A DNA stretch of 5,398 bases from assembly GCA_903822375.1 (NCBI GenBank), contig CAIJOU010000314.1:1-5398 (forward strand), in the 5' to 3' direction. The position numbers were made by a program, and so were the translations under genes. Below the pieces are notes generated by a model. The model had not been told where the DNA came from and searched no databases. It was given only the letters and a program-made list of their open reading frames with translations. Below are positions 1-5,398 of this stretch, one piece after another. The stretch is from Candidatus Hydrogenedentota bacterium (GTDB lineage Bacteria > Hydrogenedentota > Hydrogenedentia > Hydrogenedentales > CAITNO01). Position 1 is the first letter of the stretch, and every line of letters starts with the position of its first letter.

Positions 1-1
1 C

Positions 2-2227
2 ACGGTGGGTGCCCGTGTGTTTGACGTTTCTGTGCAGGGTAAGGAGGTCATCGGGAAACTTGATCTGTTCGCCACAGTCGGCAAGAACAAGGCCTATGAT
101 GTGGAAGTGACCGATGTGGAGGTGACGGACGGAACGCTAAGCATTGACTTTGGCAAGGTGGTGGAACTACCCGCCATCGCCGCCATTGCCGTGGAGGGCA
201 GCGGCACGACCATCAAGGTCAACTGCGGCGGCGACACCTACAAGGACTACATGGCCGACTTGGGCGTGGCCCCCGATCCGGCCACGATACGCGCCGTCTA
301 TGAGGGCGTGTTCACCCGTATCCAGAAGACCCATCCGCTCGACTATTACTGGTTCTGGACGCCGGAAGGCTGGACTTGGAGCGGTACGAACGAGGGCGAA
401 GTCAGCCGCACACTCGACGATGTGCTGGCCGCGCACGATGCGCTGAAGAATATCGGTGCACCCTTCCAACTGGCCACCTGCGGCTGGGTGTTGGGTCCGC
501 AGTTCGACCGTGCGCTTATGGACAACAAACTGCCCAAGGACGTATCCATGAGCTGCATCAACCGCGACCTTGGCTTTGAGCCCGTTGACGAGGGATTCAA
601 GAAGGTGGAAGGTCGCGGCAAATGGGCCATTCCCTGGGTTGAGGACGACCCCGCCATGTCTATCCCGCAGTTTTGGGCACGCCGCATGCGCCGCGATGCG
701 CAGACAGCCTTGGACTACGGCTGCAACGGGCTCATGGGAATCTTCTGGCGCACCCGTGTTATCGCACCCACGCTGGCTTCGCTGGCCAAGGCCGGTTGGG
801 ATCAGCAATGGCCGGCCGCAGTTCCGCCTGCGGGCAGTTACCGCGTGCGTGATCCGCGCGCGGGATTTCCGATTACCACGGGCTACACAGACGGAAAAAT
901 AAAGGGGGCCGAAGCGGCACCCGTCTATCAGTCCTGCCGCATTGACGCCAAGCGATACTCCATCGCCGTCCCCGACGGTAAGTATAAAGTCACGCTTTGC
1001 TTCTGCGAATCAGCATATCACCAAGCGGGGAAACGGGTCTTCGATGTGGTCCTCCAGGGCAATACAGTGCTTTCCCGATATGATATCTATTCCGACGCGG
1101 GCGGAACGTGCCGTGCCGTAGACATGTCTTTTGACGGAATTGAGTCCAAAGACGGCCGAATCGAGGTCTCCTTCGAGAAAGAAGTTGACTGGCCCTGCAT
1201 TTCGGCCATAAAGGTGGAGGGACCAGCCGCCTCGGTGAAGATTAACTGCGGCGGCGGTGCCTGGGGCGACTATGCCGCCGATGTGCCCCCCGTTTCTGAA
1301 AACCCCTCGGCTGCCGACTTCTACGCGGACTGGGCAGAACACGAGTTTGGACCTGCCGTCGCCGCCGAGGCGGCGGACGTCTTTGCCAACCTCGACAGTG
1401 CGGCGCCTCGTCCCGCCACTTGGACAGACGGCCCCGGTTCTTTCTTCCCCGACCCGCGTCCGTGGGAACTCGCCCAATACGAATATGCCTTTGTCGACCA
1501 GTTTGCCGCCTTGTCCGACCGTGTCCAGGGGGCCGGGGCAAAAGAACGATACCGGTACTGGCTGAACAACCTTCTTTATCTCCGCGCTGCCGGCCGGATG
1601 AACTGCGCCTGGGCAGCCGCCGACATGGCACTCAAAGCGGCCAAGGGCGTCAGGGACGACAGTGCAGCGCGTGACTCCGCCTATGCAAAGGCATTGGCCT
1701 CGCGGGTAGAATTGGTTAAGGCCGTCACCGAAACCTGCCGACATCTGCTGGCCACGGCATCAACAGCCGGTGAATTGGGCAACATTGCCAATCTGGAGGG
1801 GCACAGTTTCCCGAAGATGCTCGACAAACCTGGAGAGGAATTGACGGCCCTTTTGGGCGCGCCACTGCCGCCCGAGGCACAAATGCCGATGAACTACGAA
1901 GGCCCTGTGCGTGTGTTCGTGCCCGCCGCGCCCACCTGCCGCCGTTCTGGCGACAGTCTGATGGTGCGTGCGATTGTGCTGTCCGCCGAACCCGTCGGCG
2001 AAGTCTTGCTGCGCTGGCGCACGATGGGGAAAGGCGAGTTCGGCGTACTGCCCATGACCCACATCGACCGTGGTGTTTGGACCGCCATGCTTCCCGGCGA
2101 AAAGCTTGACCGGGAAGATATTGAATACTACGTGCAGCTTGGAGCGGGCAGTGGCAACGGCCCCGTTTGGCCGGCCACGGCGCCCGATATTAACCACGTT
2201 GTTGCCTGGATTGATTCCAAAGTCTGA
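2..2227 (+). CDS. Malectin-module carbohydrate-active protein (probable glycoside hydrolase-like), 5' end outside window
   Basis: The reading frame is open to the left edge and the first visible residues lie inside a domain (RVFDV), so the GTG at position 5 is taken as an internal Val codon, not a start. Counting that codon as residue 1, there are: the end of a malectin-like module (1-87); a TIM-barrel-like segment (about 90-268) with aromatic, acidic motifs DYYWFWTPEGW (113-123) and WVEDDP (211-216); a second malectin-like module (about 290-427) with VYQSCR, GKYKV, RVFDV and NCGG; a helical segment (about 434-600) opening with FYADWAEHEFG, as often follows glycosidase barrels; and an Ig/Fn3-like beta domain (about 628-740). 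Malectin-like folds bind carbohydrate, so binding or cleavage of a polysaccharide is likely, presumably outside the cytoplasm; no signal peptide can be seen because the N-terminus is missing. E121 and E213/D214/D215 are candidate acidic residues only. I do not recognise a numbered glycoside hydrolase family. It ends 307 nt before the next start and looks like a separate transcription unit. Confidence 0.8.
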   Translation, partial: TVGARVFDVSVQGKEVIGKLDLFATVGKNKAYDVEVTDVEVTDGTLSIDFGKVVELPAIAAIAVEGSGTTIKVNCGGDTYKDYMADLGVAPDPATIRAVYEGVFTRIQKTHPLDYYWFWTPEGWTWSGTNEGEVSRTLDDVLAAHDALKNIGAPFQLATCGWVLGPQFDRALMDNKLPKDVSMSCINRDLGFEPVDEGFKKVEGRGKWAIPWVEDDPAMSIPQFWARRMRRDAQTALDYGCNGLMGIFWRTRVIAPTLASLAKAGWDQQWPAAVPPAGSYRVRDPRAGFPITTGYTDGKIKGAEAAPVYQSCRIDAKRYSIAVPDGKYKVTLCFCESAYHQAGKRVFDVVLQGNTVLSRYDIYSDAGGTCRAVDMSFDGIESKDGRIEVSFEKEVDWPCISAIKVEGPAASVKINCGGGAWGDYAADVPPVSENPSAADFYADWAEHEFGPAVAAEAADVFANLDSAAPRPATWTDGPGSFFPDPRPWELAQYEYAFVDQFAALSDRVQGAGAKERYRYWLNNLLYLRAAGRMNCAWAAADMALKAAKGVRDDSAARDSAYAKALASRVELVKAVTETCRHLLATASTAGELGNIANLEGHSFPKMLDKPGEELTALLGAPLPPEAQMPMNYEGPVRVFVPAAPTCRRSGDSLMVRAIVLSAEPVGEVLLRWRTMGKGEFGVLPMTHIDRGVWTAMLPGEKLDREDIEYYVQLGAGSGNGPVWPATAPDINHVVAWIDSKV
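5..265 (+). repeat. Malectin-like module, copy 1 (partial, protein-level repeat)
   Basis: Codons 1-87 of the visible reading frame carry RVFDV (4-8), the beta-strand segment PAIAAIAVEG (56-65), NCGG (73-76) and DYMAD (81-85). The same string of motifs recurs with near-constant spacing in copy 2 (offset 340 codons at RVFDV, 341 at NCGG). The start of this copy lies upstream of the window. The identity is at protein level; at DNA level only short stretches such as AACTGCGGCGGCG (221-233) are shared. Confidence 0.7.
872..1285 (+). repeat. Malectin-like module, copy 2 (complete, protein-level repeat)
   Basis: Codons about 290-427 hold one complete module: GYTDGKIKGAE (293-303), VYQSCR (307-312), DGKYKVTLCF (324-333), RVFDVVLQG (344-352), the strand ending in ISAIKVEG (399-406), NCGG (414-417) and DYAAD (422-426). 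In classical malectin domains the N-x-GG strand comes first; here, as in copy 1, it comes last. The module sits between the barrel-like segment and the helical segment, as an insertion would. Confidence 0.65.
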
Positions 2228-2293
2228 ACTCAGTCCAAGAATAGGGACCTTCTTCTGTTCTGAATCTCAACGGAAACGATACGTCTCATGGGG

Positions 2294-2359
2294 GCGTCAA
2301 CGGTTGTCAGAACGTTGGAAATGGCAACCGTGCGTCTCTGCTGATGGTTGACGCGTTTT
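2294..2359 (+). terminator. Compound inverted repeat with short T-rich tail, probable terminator of the upstream gene
   Basis: An outer stem pairs GCGTCAA (2294-2300) with TTGACGC (2348-2354). Directly inside it, CGGTTGTCA (2301-2309) pairs with TGGCAACCG (2322-2330) as nine pairs including one G-U, closing a 12-nt loop. A 17-nt bulge (2331-2347) separates the two 3' arms. GTTTTC follows, then TGTTT, a weak U-tract. A second GCGTC (2332-2336) can pair with GACGC (2350-2354) in place of the first, giving a shorter hairpin next to the T-run. The position, 66 nt after the stop of the carbohydrate-active gene and just before the next promoter, fits a rho-independent terminator. The broken tail also leaves an operator or structured 3' UTR possible. 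Confidence 0.45.
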
Positions 2360-2363
2360 CTGT

Positions 2364-2392
2364 TTGACAGGACATGCCCGGCGCGTTACAAT
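2364..2392 (+). promoter_or_regulatory. Near-consensus sigma70 promoter for the ATPase-HD pair
   Basis: The -35 hexamer TTGACA (2364-2369) is a perfect match, the spacer is 17 nt (2370-2386) and the -10 hexamer TACAAT (2387-2392) differs from consensus at one base. Transcription would start at about 2398-2400, in the A-rich stretch after the -10. The upstream frame extension of the ATPase gene therefore lies largely within the promoter and leader, which argues against any start codon near 2364. Confidence 0.8.
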
Positions 2393-2398
2393 CAAAAA

Positions 2399-2534
2399 CA
2401 CGTGGAGAAGGTCGTTTTGGCGGCCCGGGGGCGGGCCGTTCCGTTGCAGTGCGTCCTCGGGGACGATAGGCAAGTCGGGGCGGTCTTCACTGACGCGACC
2501 GGGGTTCACGTCCGGTCGGAAGGATATGCGGTTC
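2399..2534 (+). promoter_or_regulatory. Structured 5' leader with three hairpins before the DnaA-like gene
   Basis: The predicted transcript has about 135 nt of leader. It contains three perfect inverted repeats: CGGCCCG/CGGGCCG (2421-2427 with 2432-2438, GGGG loop), CGTCC/GGACG (2452-2456 with 2461-2465, TCGG loop) and CGACCGG/CCGGTCG (2496-2502 with 2512-2518, 9-nt loop). The last ends on the first G of the ribosome binding site GGAAGGA (2518-2524). CGGTC (2481-2485) can pair with GACCG (2497-2501), which would exclude the third hairpin. The arrangement would allow control of translation initiation, but I recognise no known riboswitch class and no ligand can be inferred. The stretch 2228-2534 holds no supportable gene. 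Confidence 0.45.
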
Positions 2535-3893
2535 ATGAAAGGACTGACATTCGCCAATTTCGTTGCCGACGAGAACAACCAGGCGGCGTATGATGTCTGC
2601 AAGAAGATTGCAGCGCTCAAAGGGAATGTTCCCACACCGCTGACGCTGGTCGGCGAGAAGGGCACGGGCAAGAGCCATCTGCTCTGGGCCATCGTTAACC
2701 AGTATCGGTCCAATCAAATTCGCGTGGGTGTGGCACTCGTCAGCGCCGGCGATTTTCCGCAGAAAGTGCGCAACCTCGCCGTCGACCCGGCCCCCATTCA
2801 GAAGAAGCACCCCGCAGTGCTGCTCGTGGACGAACTGGAACGGTTCAAAGACAATATAGCTGCGCTGGAGGCCGTCGTCCGGACCTTTCTGGACAACGGA
2901 CACCGGGTGGTGCTGGCCAGCCGCATCCATCCCAATGCCCTTCCCGGATTCAGCGGCAAGTTCAAATCGTTGCTGTCATCCGGCATCATTCTCGGAATGC
3001 AGGCCGCCGGGGCCACCTCGGCCGACGGGGGCATGCCCACCTTGGCGCTGGAACGCATCGCCGGACTCAAGAATACCATTAGCGATCTCGAAAAGGAACG
3101 TGACCGGCTCAGGGAACGGCTCAACATAGACGCCGACGGCGTGGAAGGCGGATTGGGGGGGATGACCCTGCTGGAGGCGGAACGGGACCTTATGCGCGAC
3201 GCGCTTCACCGGAGTGAGGGCGATCTTGCGGAGGCGCGCCGGGAATTGGCCGCTGCGCGCAAACTCGCCGAGCGGGCCGGCACGGAACTCGAAACGGCTG
3301 TCACGCTCGTCACGGCGCTTTCGGAAAAACTGGCTGTGGTGGAGGCGGCACAGCGCGCACGCATCGTGGCGCTCGACCATGCGCTTTCCGGGCTGGACAG
3401 GGACCTTGAAATACTTGCCGCAAACGGCCCGGCAGAGGGCGACCCGGCTCTGGCCGCCTATGATGCGCTGGTGCTGGAAAAGCAAGCGGCAGAGGAGCGC
3501 CTTGAAGAGGCCCGGCGAGAAGCTGCCCAAAGCATGGCTAGGGCGAGCGTGTCCGCCGGCGAGGTGCAGCGCCTGCTTGACCGGACGGCGAGCCTGCTCT
3601 TGGAGGCCGACGAGGAACCGGCGGTGTCGGAGGCGCGCAAGAATGTCTCAGAAGCCATACTTCGACTGGTCGGCGTTTCCGGCGGCGCCGGTGAGGCCGA
3701 GCCGGACGCGGTGGCGGGGGGGCGCATGGGCATGTTGCCAAAGCGTGCCCTGCCCGGCGGCATGGGACTGGAAAACATCGTAAAGCAGGCCTTCGGCGAC
3801 CCCGTGGAGGACGATGATGACGGCGAGGATTTCACCTACGCCGAACCCGTGCCTGAAGAGGACGAGTCGGACAACGACCCGAATGGTCCATGA
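2535..3893 (+). CDS. DnaA/Hda-type AAA+ ATPase with C-terminal coiled coil and acidic tail
   Basis: The product (452 aa from ATG 2535) opens with a DnaA-like signature, LTFANFVADENNQAAYD (4-20), followed by Walker A GEKGTGKS (40-47), Walker B VLLVDE (95-100) and a sensor-1-like strand VVLASR (125-130). The strand GIILGM (150-155) ends the recognisable ATPase core. Where DnaA has its box VII Ser-Arg-Phe arginine finger, this protein reads S-L-L (145-147). The DnaA lid, sensor 2 and DNA-binding domain IV are absent. Instead there is a charged, Leu/Ala/Glu/Arg-rich, probably coiled-coil region (about 170-290 and 305-365), a Gly/Pro linker, a short GLENIVKQAFG segment (411-421) and a strongly acidic tail (425-448). 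It should bind and perhaps hydrolyse ATP in the cytoplasm; its role is unknown. The start at 2535 has GGAAGGA ten nt upstream; ATG 2526 is too close to that site. Its stop overlaps the next gene as ATGA. Confidence 0.75.
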   Translation: MKGLTFANFVADENNQAAYDVCKKIAALKGNVPTPLTLVGEKGTGKSHLLWAIVNQYRSNQIRVGVALVSAGDFPQKVRNLAVDPAPIQKKHPAVLLVDELERFKDNIAALEAVVRTFLDNGHRVVLASRIHPNALPGFSGKFKSLLSSGIILGMQAAGATSADGGMPTLALERIAGLKNTISDLEKERDRLRERLNIDADGVEGGLGGMTLLEAERDLMRDALHRSEGDLAEARRELAAARKLAERAGTELETAVTLVTALSEKLAVVEAAQRARIVALDHALSGLDRDLEILAANGPAEGDPALAAYDALVLEKQAAEERLEEARREAAQSMARASVSAGEVQRLLDRTASLLLEADEEPAVSEARKNVSEAILRLVGVSGGAGEAEPDAVAGGRMGMLPKRALPGGMGLENIVKQAFGDPVEDDDDGEDFTYAEPVPEEDESDNDPNGP

Positions 3894-4459
3894 GTGTTTT
3901 TGCTGAACGGACCATCGGGCTGTTTCATGCCCTGCACCCCCTTGACAGGGTGCCCCGGGCCGGTTATCTGCTGCGCGGTGTGACAGAACCCGAATCGGTG
4001 TCCGCGCACAGTCATTCTCTTGCACTCTTGGCGTTGCTCTTTCTGGATGAGTACCCCGGCAGATGGAACCGTGAGACTACGCTGGCCATGGCACTGGTGC
4101 ATGACTTGGCCGAAGCGCAGTTGATGGACATTCCCATGCCGGTGGCGGACGCCCATCTGCGCGATGTGAAGCGCAGCGCCGAACAGGCCATATTTGAAGG
4201 CCTTTTTGCCGCATTCCCCCCCCGCTACGCCGAGCTTCATGCCGCATTTGCCTTGGCATTCACTCCGGAAGCACGACTCCTTCGGGGGCTGGACAAGGCG
4301 CAGATGATGATAAAGGTCATGGCCTATGAAGCCGAGGGCCGCGGCCGTCTCGCCGAATTCTGGGTCAATCCCTCCAATTTCAGGGATTTCGATGTGCCCG
4401 AAGTGTCCGACTTGTTCGATACCATTTGCCGCAGCGCCGACCGCGCCCGTCCCATTTAG
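3890..4459 (+). CDS. HD-domain phosphohydrolase, HDDC2/YfbR-like (probable 5'-deoxynucleotidase)
   Basis: The 189-aa product has the HDDC2/YfbR pattern: RAGYLLRGV (23-31), then PESVSAH giving metal-ligand candidate H40, ALVHDLAE with the HD pair H71-D72 and E75, and LDKAQMMIK giving D135. The MDIP segment after the HD helix (79-82) also fits the family. Characterised members are metal-dependent enzymes that remove phosphate from deoxynucleoside 5'-monophosphates; that substrate is inferred here from family resemblance. The length is close to that of typical members (around 200 aa) and no signal peptide is seen, so a cytoplasmic enzyme is expected. The ATG lies within ATGA (3890-3893), shared with the stop of the DnaA-like gene. 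No good ribosome binding site precedes it, so translation probably depends on re-initiation after the upstream gene. A run of eight C lies at 4216-4223. Other HD-family substrates cannot be excluded. Confidence 0.8.
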   Translation: MSVFAERTIGLFHALHPLDRVPRAGYLLRGVTEPESVSAHSHSLALLALLFLDEYPGRWNRETTLAMALVHDLAEAQLMDIPMPVADAHLRDVKRSAEQAIFEGLFAAFPPRYAELHAAFALAFTPEARLLRGLDKAQMMIKVMAYEAEGRGRLAEFWVNPSNFRDFDVPEVSDLFDTICRSADRARPI

Positions 4460-4552
4460 GACGGAACTCTTCCGATTCCCGGGGTATTCATCCAAGGGTG
4501 GAGTGTTTTCTGTAATGCTCGGAAGGTTTGGCTATTCAGAAAGGGCTTTCTT

Positions 4553-5050
4553 GTGGACAACAACAAGCTGATCATCGGCGTTATTGTGGCCGTTGCGGCT
4601 TTTCTGGGCGCCCCCTTTGCGCTGAAGGCGCTGCGGCCGGCGGCGGCACCCGCACCGTCGGCCCAAACGACCGCTCAAGGAAGAGCCTTATCTCCAGCCC
4701 CCGCTGCCCCAAGTCCGGCCTATACTCCGCCCGCACAGGCCCAGCCGCAAATGCAGCAACAGCAGGGACTGCCGCCCCAGGCCGCGCAGCAGGAACTGAA
4801 CGCGCAGACGCTTGTGGGCACCTTGTGGGAGGTGCGTGCCACGCAGGCCACTATCCAGTTCCAGTTCAACGCCGGCGGGCAGGGTGTGGCCGTTCATCCC
4901 CTTGCGGGACAGGTGCCTGCCACCTGGTCCTGTACGGGAAACCAGGTGAATGTCTCAGCCTCCGCTTATGGGCAGTCAATGACCCTTTCCGCAACGATTC
5001 AGGGCAATAGCCTTGTGGCAAAGGATTGCTCCATCCGCAGACTGCGATAG
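4553..5050 (+). CDS. Small membrane-anchored protein with Pro/Ala/Gln-rich linker and beta-rich C-terminal domain
   Basis: I do not recognise this 165-aa protein. A single hydrophobic segment (about 6-24, LIIGVIVAVAAFLGAPFAL) should act as a signal anchor. A low-complexity Pro/Ala/Gln linker follows (about 29-82), including a short Gln run (68-71). The C-terminal domain (about 87-165) begins LVGTLWEV and continues with alternating hydrophobic strands (TIQFQFNAGG, TWSCTG, QVNVSA, MTLSATIQG). It resembles small lipocalin-like beta-barrel domains that open with a G-x-W motif, but this is pattern similarity only. The two cysteines C127 and C159 both lie in this domain and could form a disulfide, favouring an extracytoplasmic location. 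The GTG start is chosen because AGAAAGGG (4538-4545) lies seven nt upstream and the frame opens into the membrane segment. It starts 93 nt after the HD gene; that gap holds only a small hairpin, CGGAA-CTC-TTCCG (4462-4474), and no convincing promoter. Confidence 0.65.
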   Translation: MDNNKLIIGVIVAVAAFLGAPFALKALRPAAAPAPSAQTTAQGRALSPAPAAPSPAYTPPAQAQPQMQQQQGLPPQAAQQELNAQTLVGTLWEVRATQATIQFQFNAGGQGVAVHPLAGQVPATWSCTGNQVNVSASAYGQSMTLSATIQGNSLVAKDCSIRRLR

Positions 5051-5061
5051 TCCGACAGCAC

Positions 5062-5067
5062 AGGAGG
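5062..5067 (+). promoter_or_regulatory. Strong ribosome binding site of the dehydrogenase gene
   Basis: AGGAGG matches the full Shine-Dalgarno core and lies ten nt before ATG 5078. It fixes the start there rather than at the in-frame ATG 5099, and is the best such site in the window. Confidence 0.75.
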
Positions 5068-5077
5068 GCGTTTTATC

Positions 5078-5398
5078 ATGACCCGGCGTTTTGAAGGTAT
5101 GAGCGTGTTCATTACCGGGGCGTCTTCCGGAATAGGTGCGGCCACCGCAAAGGCTTTCGCCAATGAGGGGGCCCGAGTGGCGCTTCTGGCGCGGCGGATG
5201 GACAAGCTGGAGGAAGTGAAGCGCGATATTGAAGGGCATGGCGGGAGGGTCCTTCTCTTTCAATGCGATGTTGCCGATGCGGACGGATTGAGAATTGCGG
5301 CCACGCAGACTATCGAGAGCTTCGGCGGCATTGATGTGGTCATGGCAAATGCGGGGTTCGGGGTGTCGGGTCCCTTTGAAAACCTCACTGTGGAAGAA
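5078..5398 (+). CDS. Short-chain dehydrogenase/reductase (SDR), 3' end outside window
   Basis: The first 107 residues are visible and the frame is still open at the window edge. They form the N-terminal half of a classical SDR Rossmann fold: the cofactor motif TGASSGIG (13-20), the strand RVALLARR (33-40), CDVAD (63-67), which contacts the adenine ring in this family, and ANAGFG (90-95), the NNAG-type motif with Ala in the first position. Arg at 39-40 after the second strand is typical of NADPH-preferring members; that preference is inferred. The catalytic Ser-Tyr-Lys residues lie beyond the window, so substrate and activity cannot be judged. The ATG at 5078 is supported by AGGAGG ten nt upstream. 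It starts 27 nt after the membrane protein gene on the same strand with no terminator between, so co-transcription is likely. Confidence 0.92.
   Translation, partial: MTRRFEGMSVFITGASSGIGAATAKAFANEGARVALLARRMDKLEEVKRDIEGHGGRVLLFQCDVADADGLRIAATQTIESFGGIDVVMANAGFGVSGPFENLTVEE

Noticed and set aside
167..808. Long open frame on the - strand inside the carbohydrate-active gene (213 codons)
   Set aside because: It mirrors codon bias of the + strand gene, shows no recognisable motif and lies opposite a well-supported domain protein.
2364..2534. N-terminal extension of the DnaA-like protein from an in-frame TTG-type start at 2364
   Set aside because: It would overlap the -35 box and begin upstream of the predicted transcription start. 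The extension has no DnaA-like sequence, while GGAAGGA sits ten nt before ATG 2535, where DnaA homology begins.
2526..2534. ATG 2526 as start of the DnaA-like gene (three residues longer)
   Set aside because: Only one or two nt separate it from the ribosome binding site. It stays possible if another site is used, but the product would barely differ.
3836..4495. Long open frame on the - strand opposite the HD gene (219 codons)
   Set aside because: The + strand frame has complete HD-family motifs; the - strand frame has none and is a shadow of GC-rich codon use.
4488..4516. Possible promoter with TGTAAT (4511-4516) before the membrane protein gene
   Set aside because: No acceptable -35 hexamer lies 16-18 nt upstream, so the -10-like match alone is not enough.
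4469..4525. Inverted repeat CTTCCGA / TCGGAAG in the gap after the HD gene
   Set aside because: The arms are 43 nt apart, only 7 bp long and not followed by a T-tract. Chance is likely.
4528..5010. Overlapping + strand frame of 160 codons over the membrane protein gene
   Set aside because: Its product has no coherent membrane segment or domain, whereas the frame from GTG 4553 has an anchor, linker and beta domain with a well-placed ribosome binding site.
1..5398. tRNA, rRNA, CRISPR array, insertion sequence or attachment site
   Set aside because: No cloverleaf, rRNA motif, regularly spaced direct repeats, transposase frame or terminal inverted repeats were seen on either strand by eye.

Overview
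The window comes from a GC-rich bacterial chromosome with densely packed genes, all on the + strand. The large secreted-type glycan-active protein with malectin-like modules, beside a DnaA-like ATPase of unusual build, suggests a polysaccharide-degrading environmental bacterium, perhaps from the PVC group or Candidatus Hydrogenedentes. That placement is a guess from gene style; no rRNA or marker gene is present to test it.

Layout. Positions 2-2227 hold the 3' part of a large gene for a probable carbohydrate-active protein. It has a TIM-barrel-like segment, two malectin-like modules whose strand order looks circularly permuted, a helical segment and a C-terminal Ig/Fn3-like domain. Positions 2228-2534 are non-coding: a compound inverted repeat (probable terminator, 2294-2359), a near-consensus sigma70 promoter (TTGACA-17-TACAAT, 2364-2392) and a GC-rich leader of about 135 nt with three perfect short hairpins, the last touching the ribosome binding site. 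The leader precedes a gene (2535-3893) for a DnaA/Hda-type AAA+ ATPase that lacks the DnaA arginine finger, lid and DNA-binding domain and carries a long coiled coil and an acidic tail instead. Its stop codon overlaps, as ATGA, the start of an HD-domain phosphohydrolase gene of the HDDC2/YfbR type (3890-4459). After 93 nt comes a small membrane-anchored protein with a Pro/Ala/Gln-rich linker and a beta-rich domain (4553-5050). After a further 27 nt a short-chain dehydrogenase begins (5078) and runs off the window.

How the parts may work together. The promoter, leader and ATGA overlap make the ATPase and the HD enzyme a co-expressed, translationally coupled pair. The pairing of a DnaA-like ATPase without DNA-binding domain and a probable deoxynucleotide monophosphatase is the best candidate here for an undescribed functional unit, possibly linking nucleotide metabolism to replication or chromosome behaviour; this is inference. 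The membrane protein and the dehydrogenase may be transcribed by read-through, but nothing ties them functionally to the pair. The carbohydrate-active gene upstream appears to be a separate unit.
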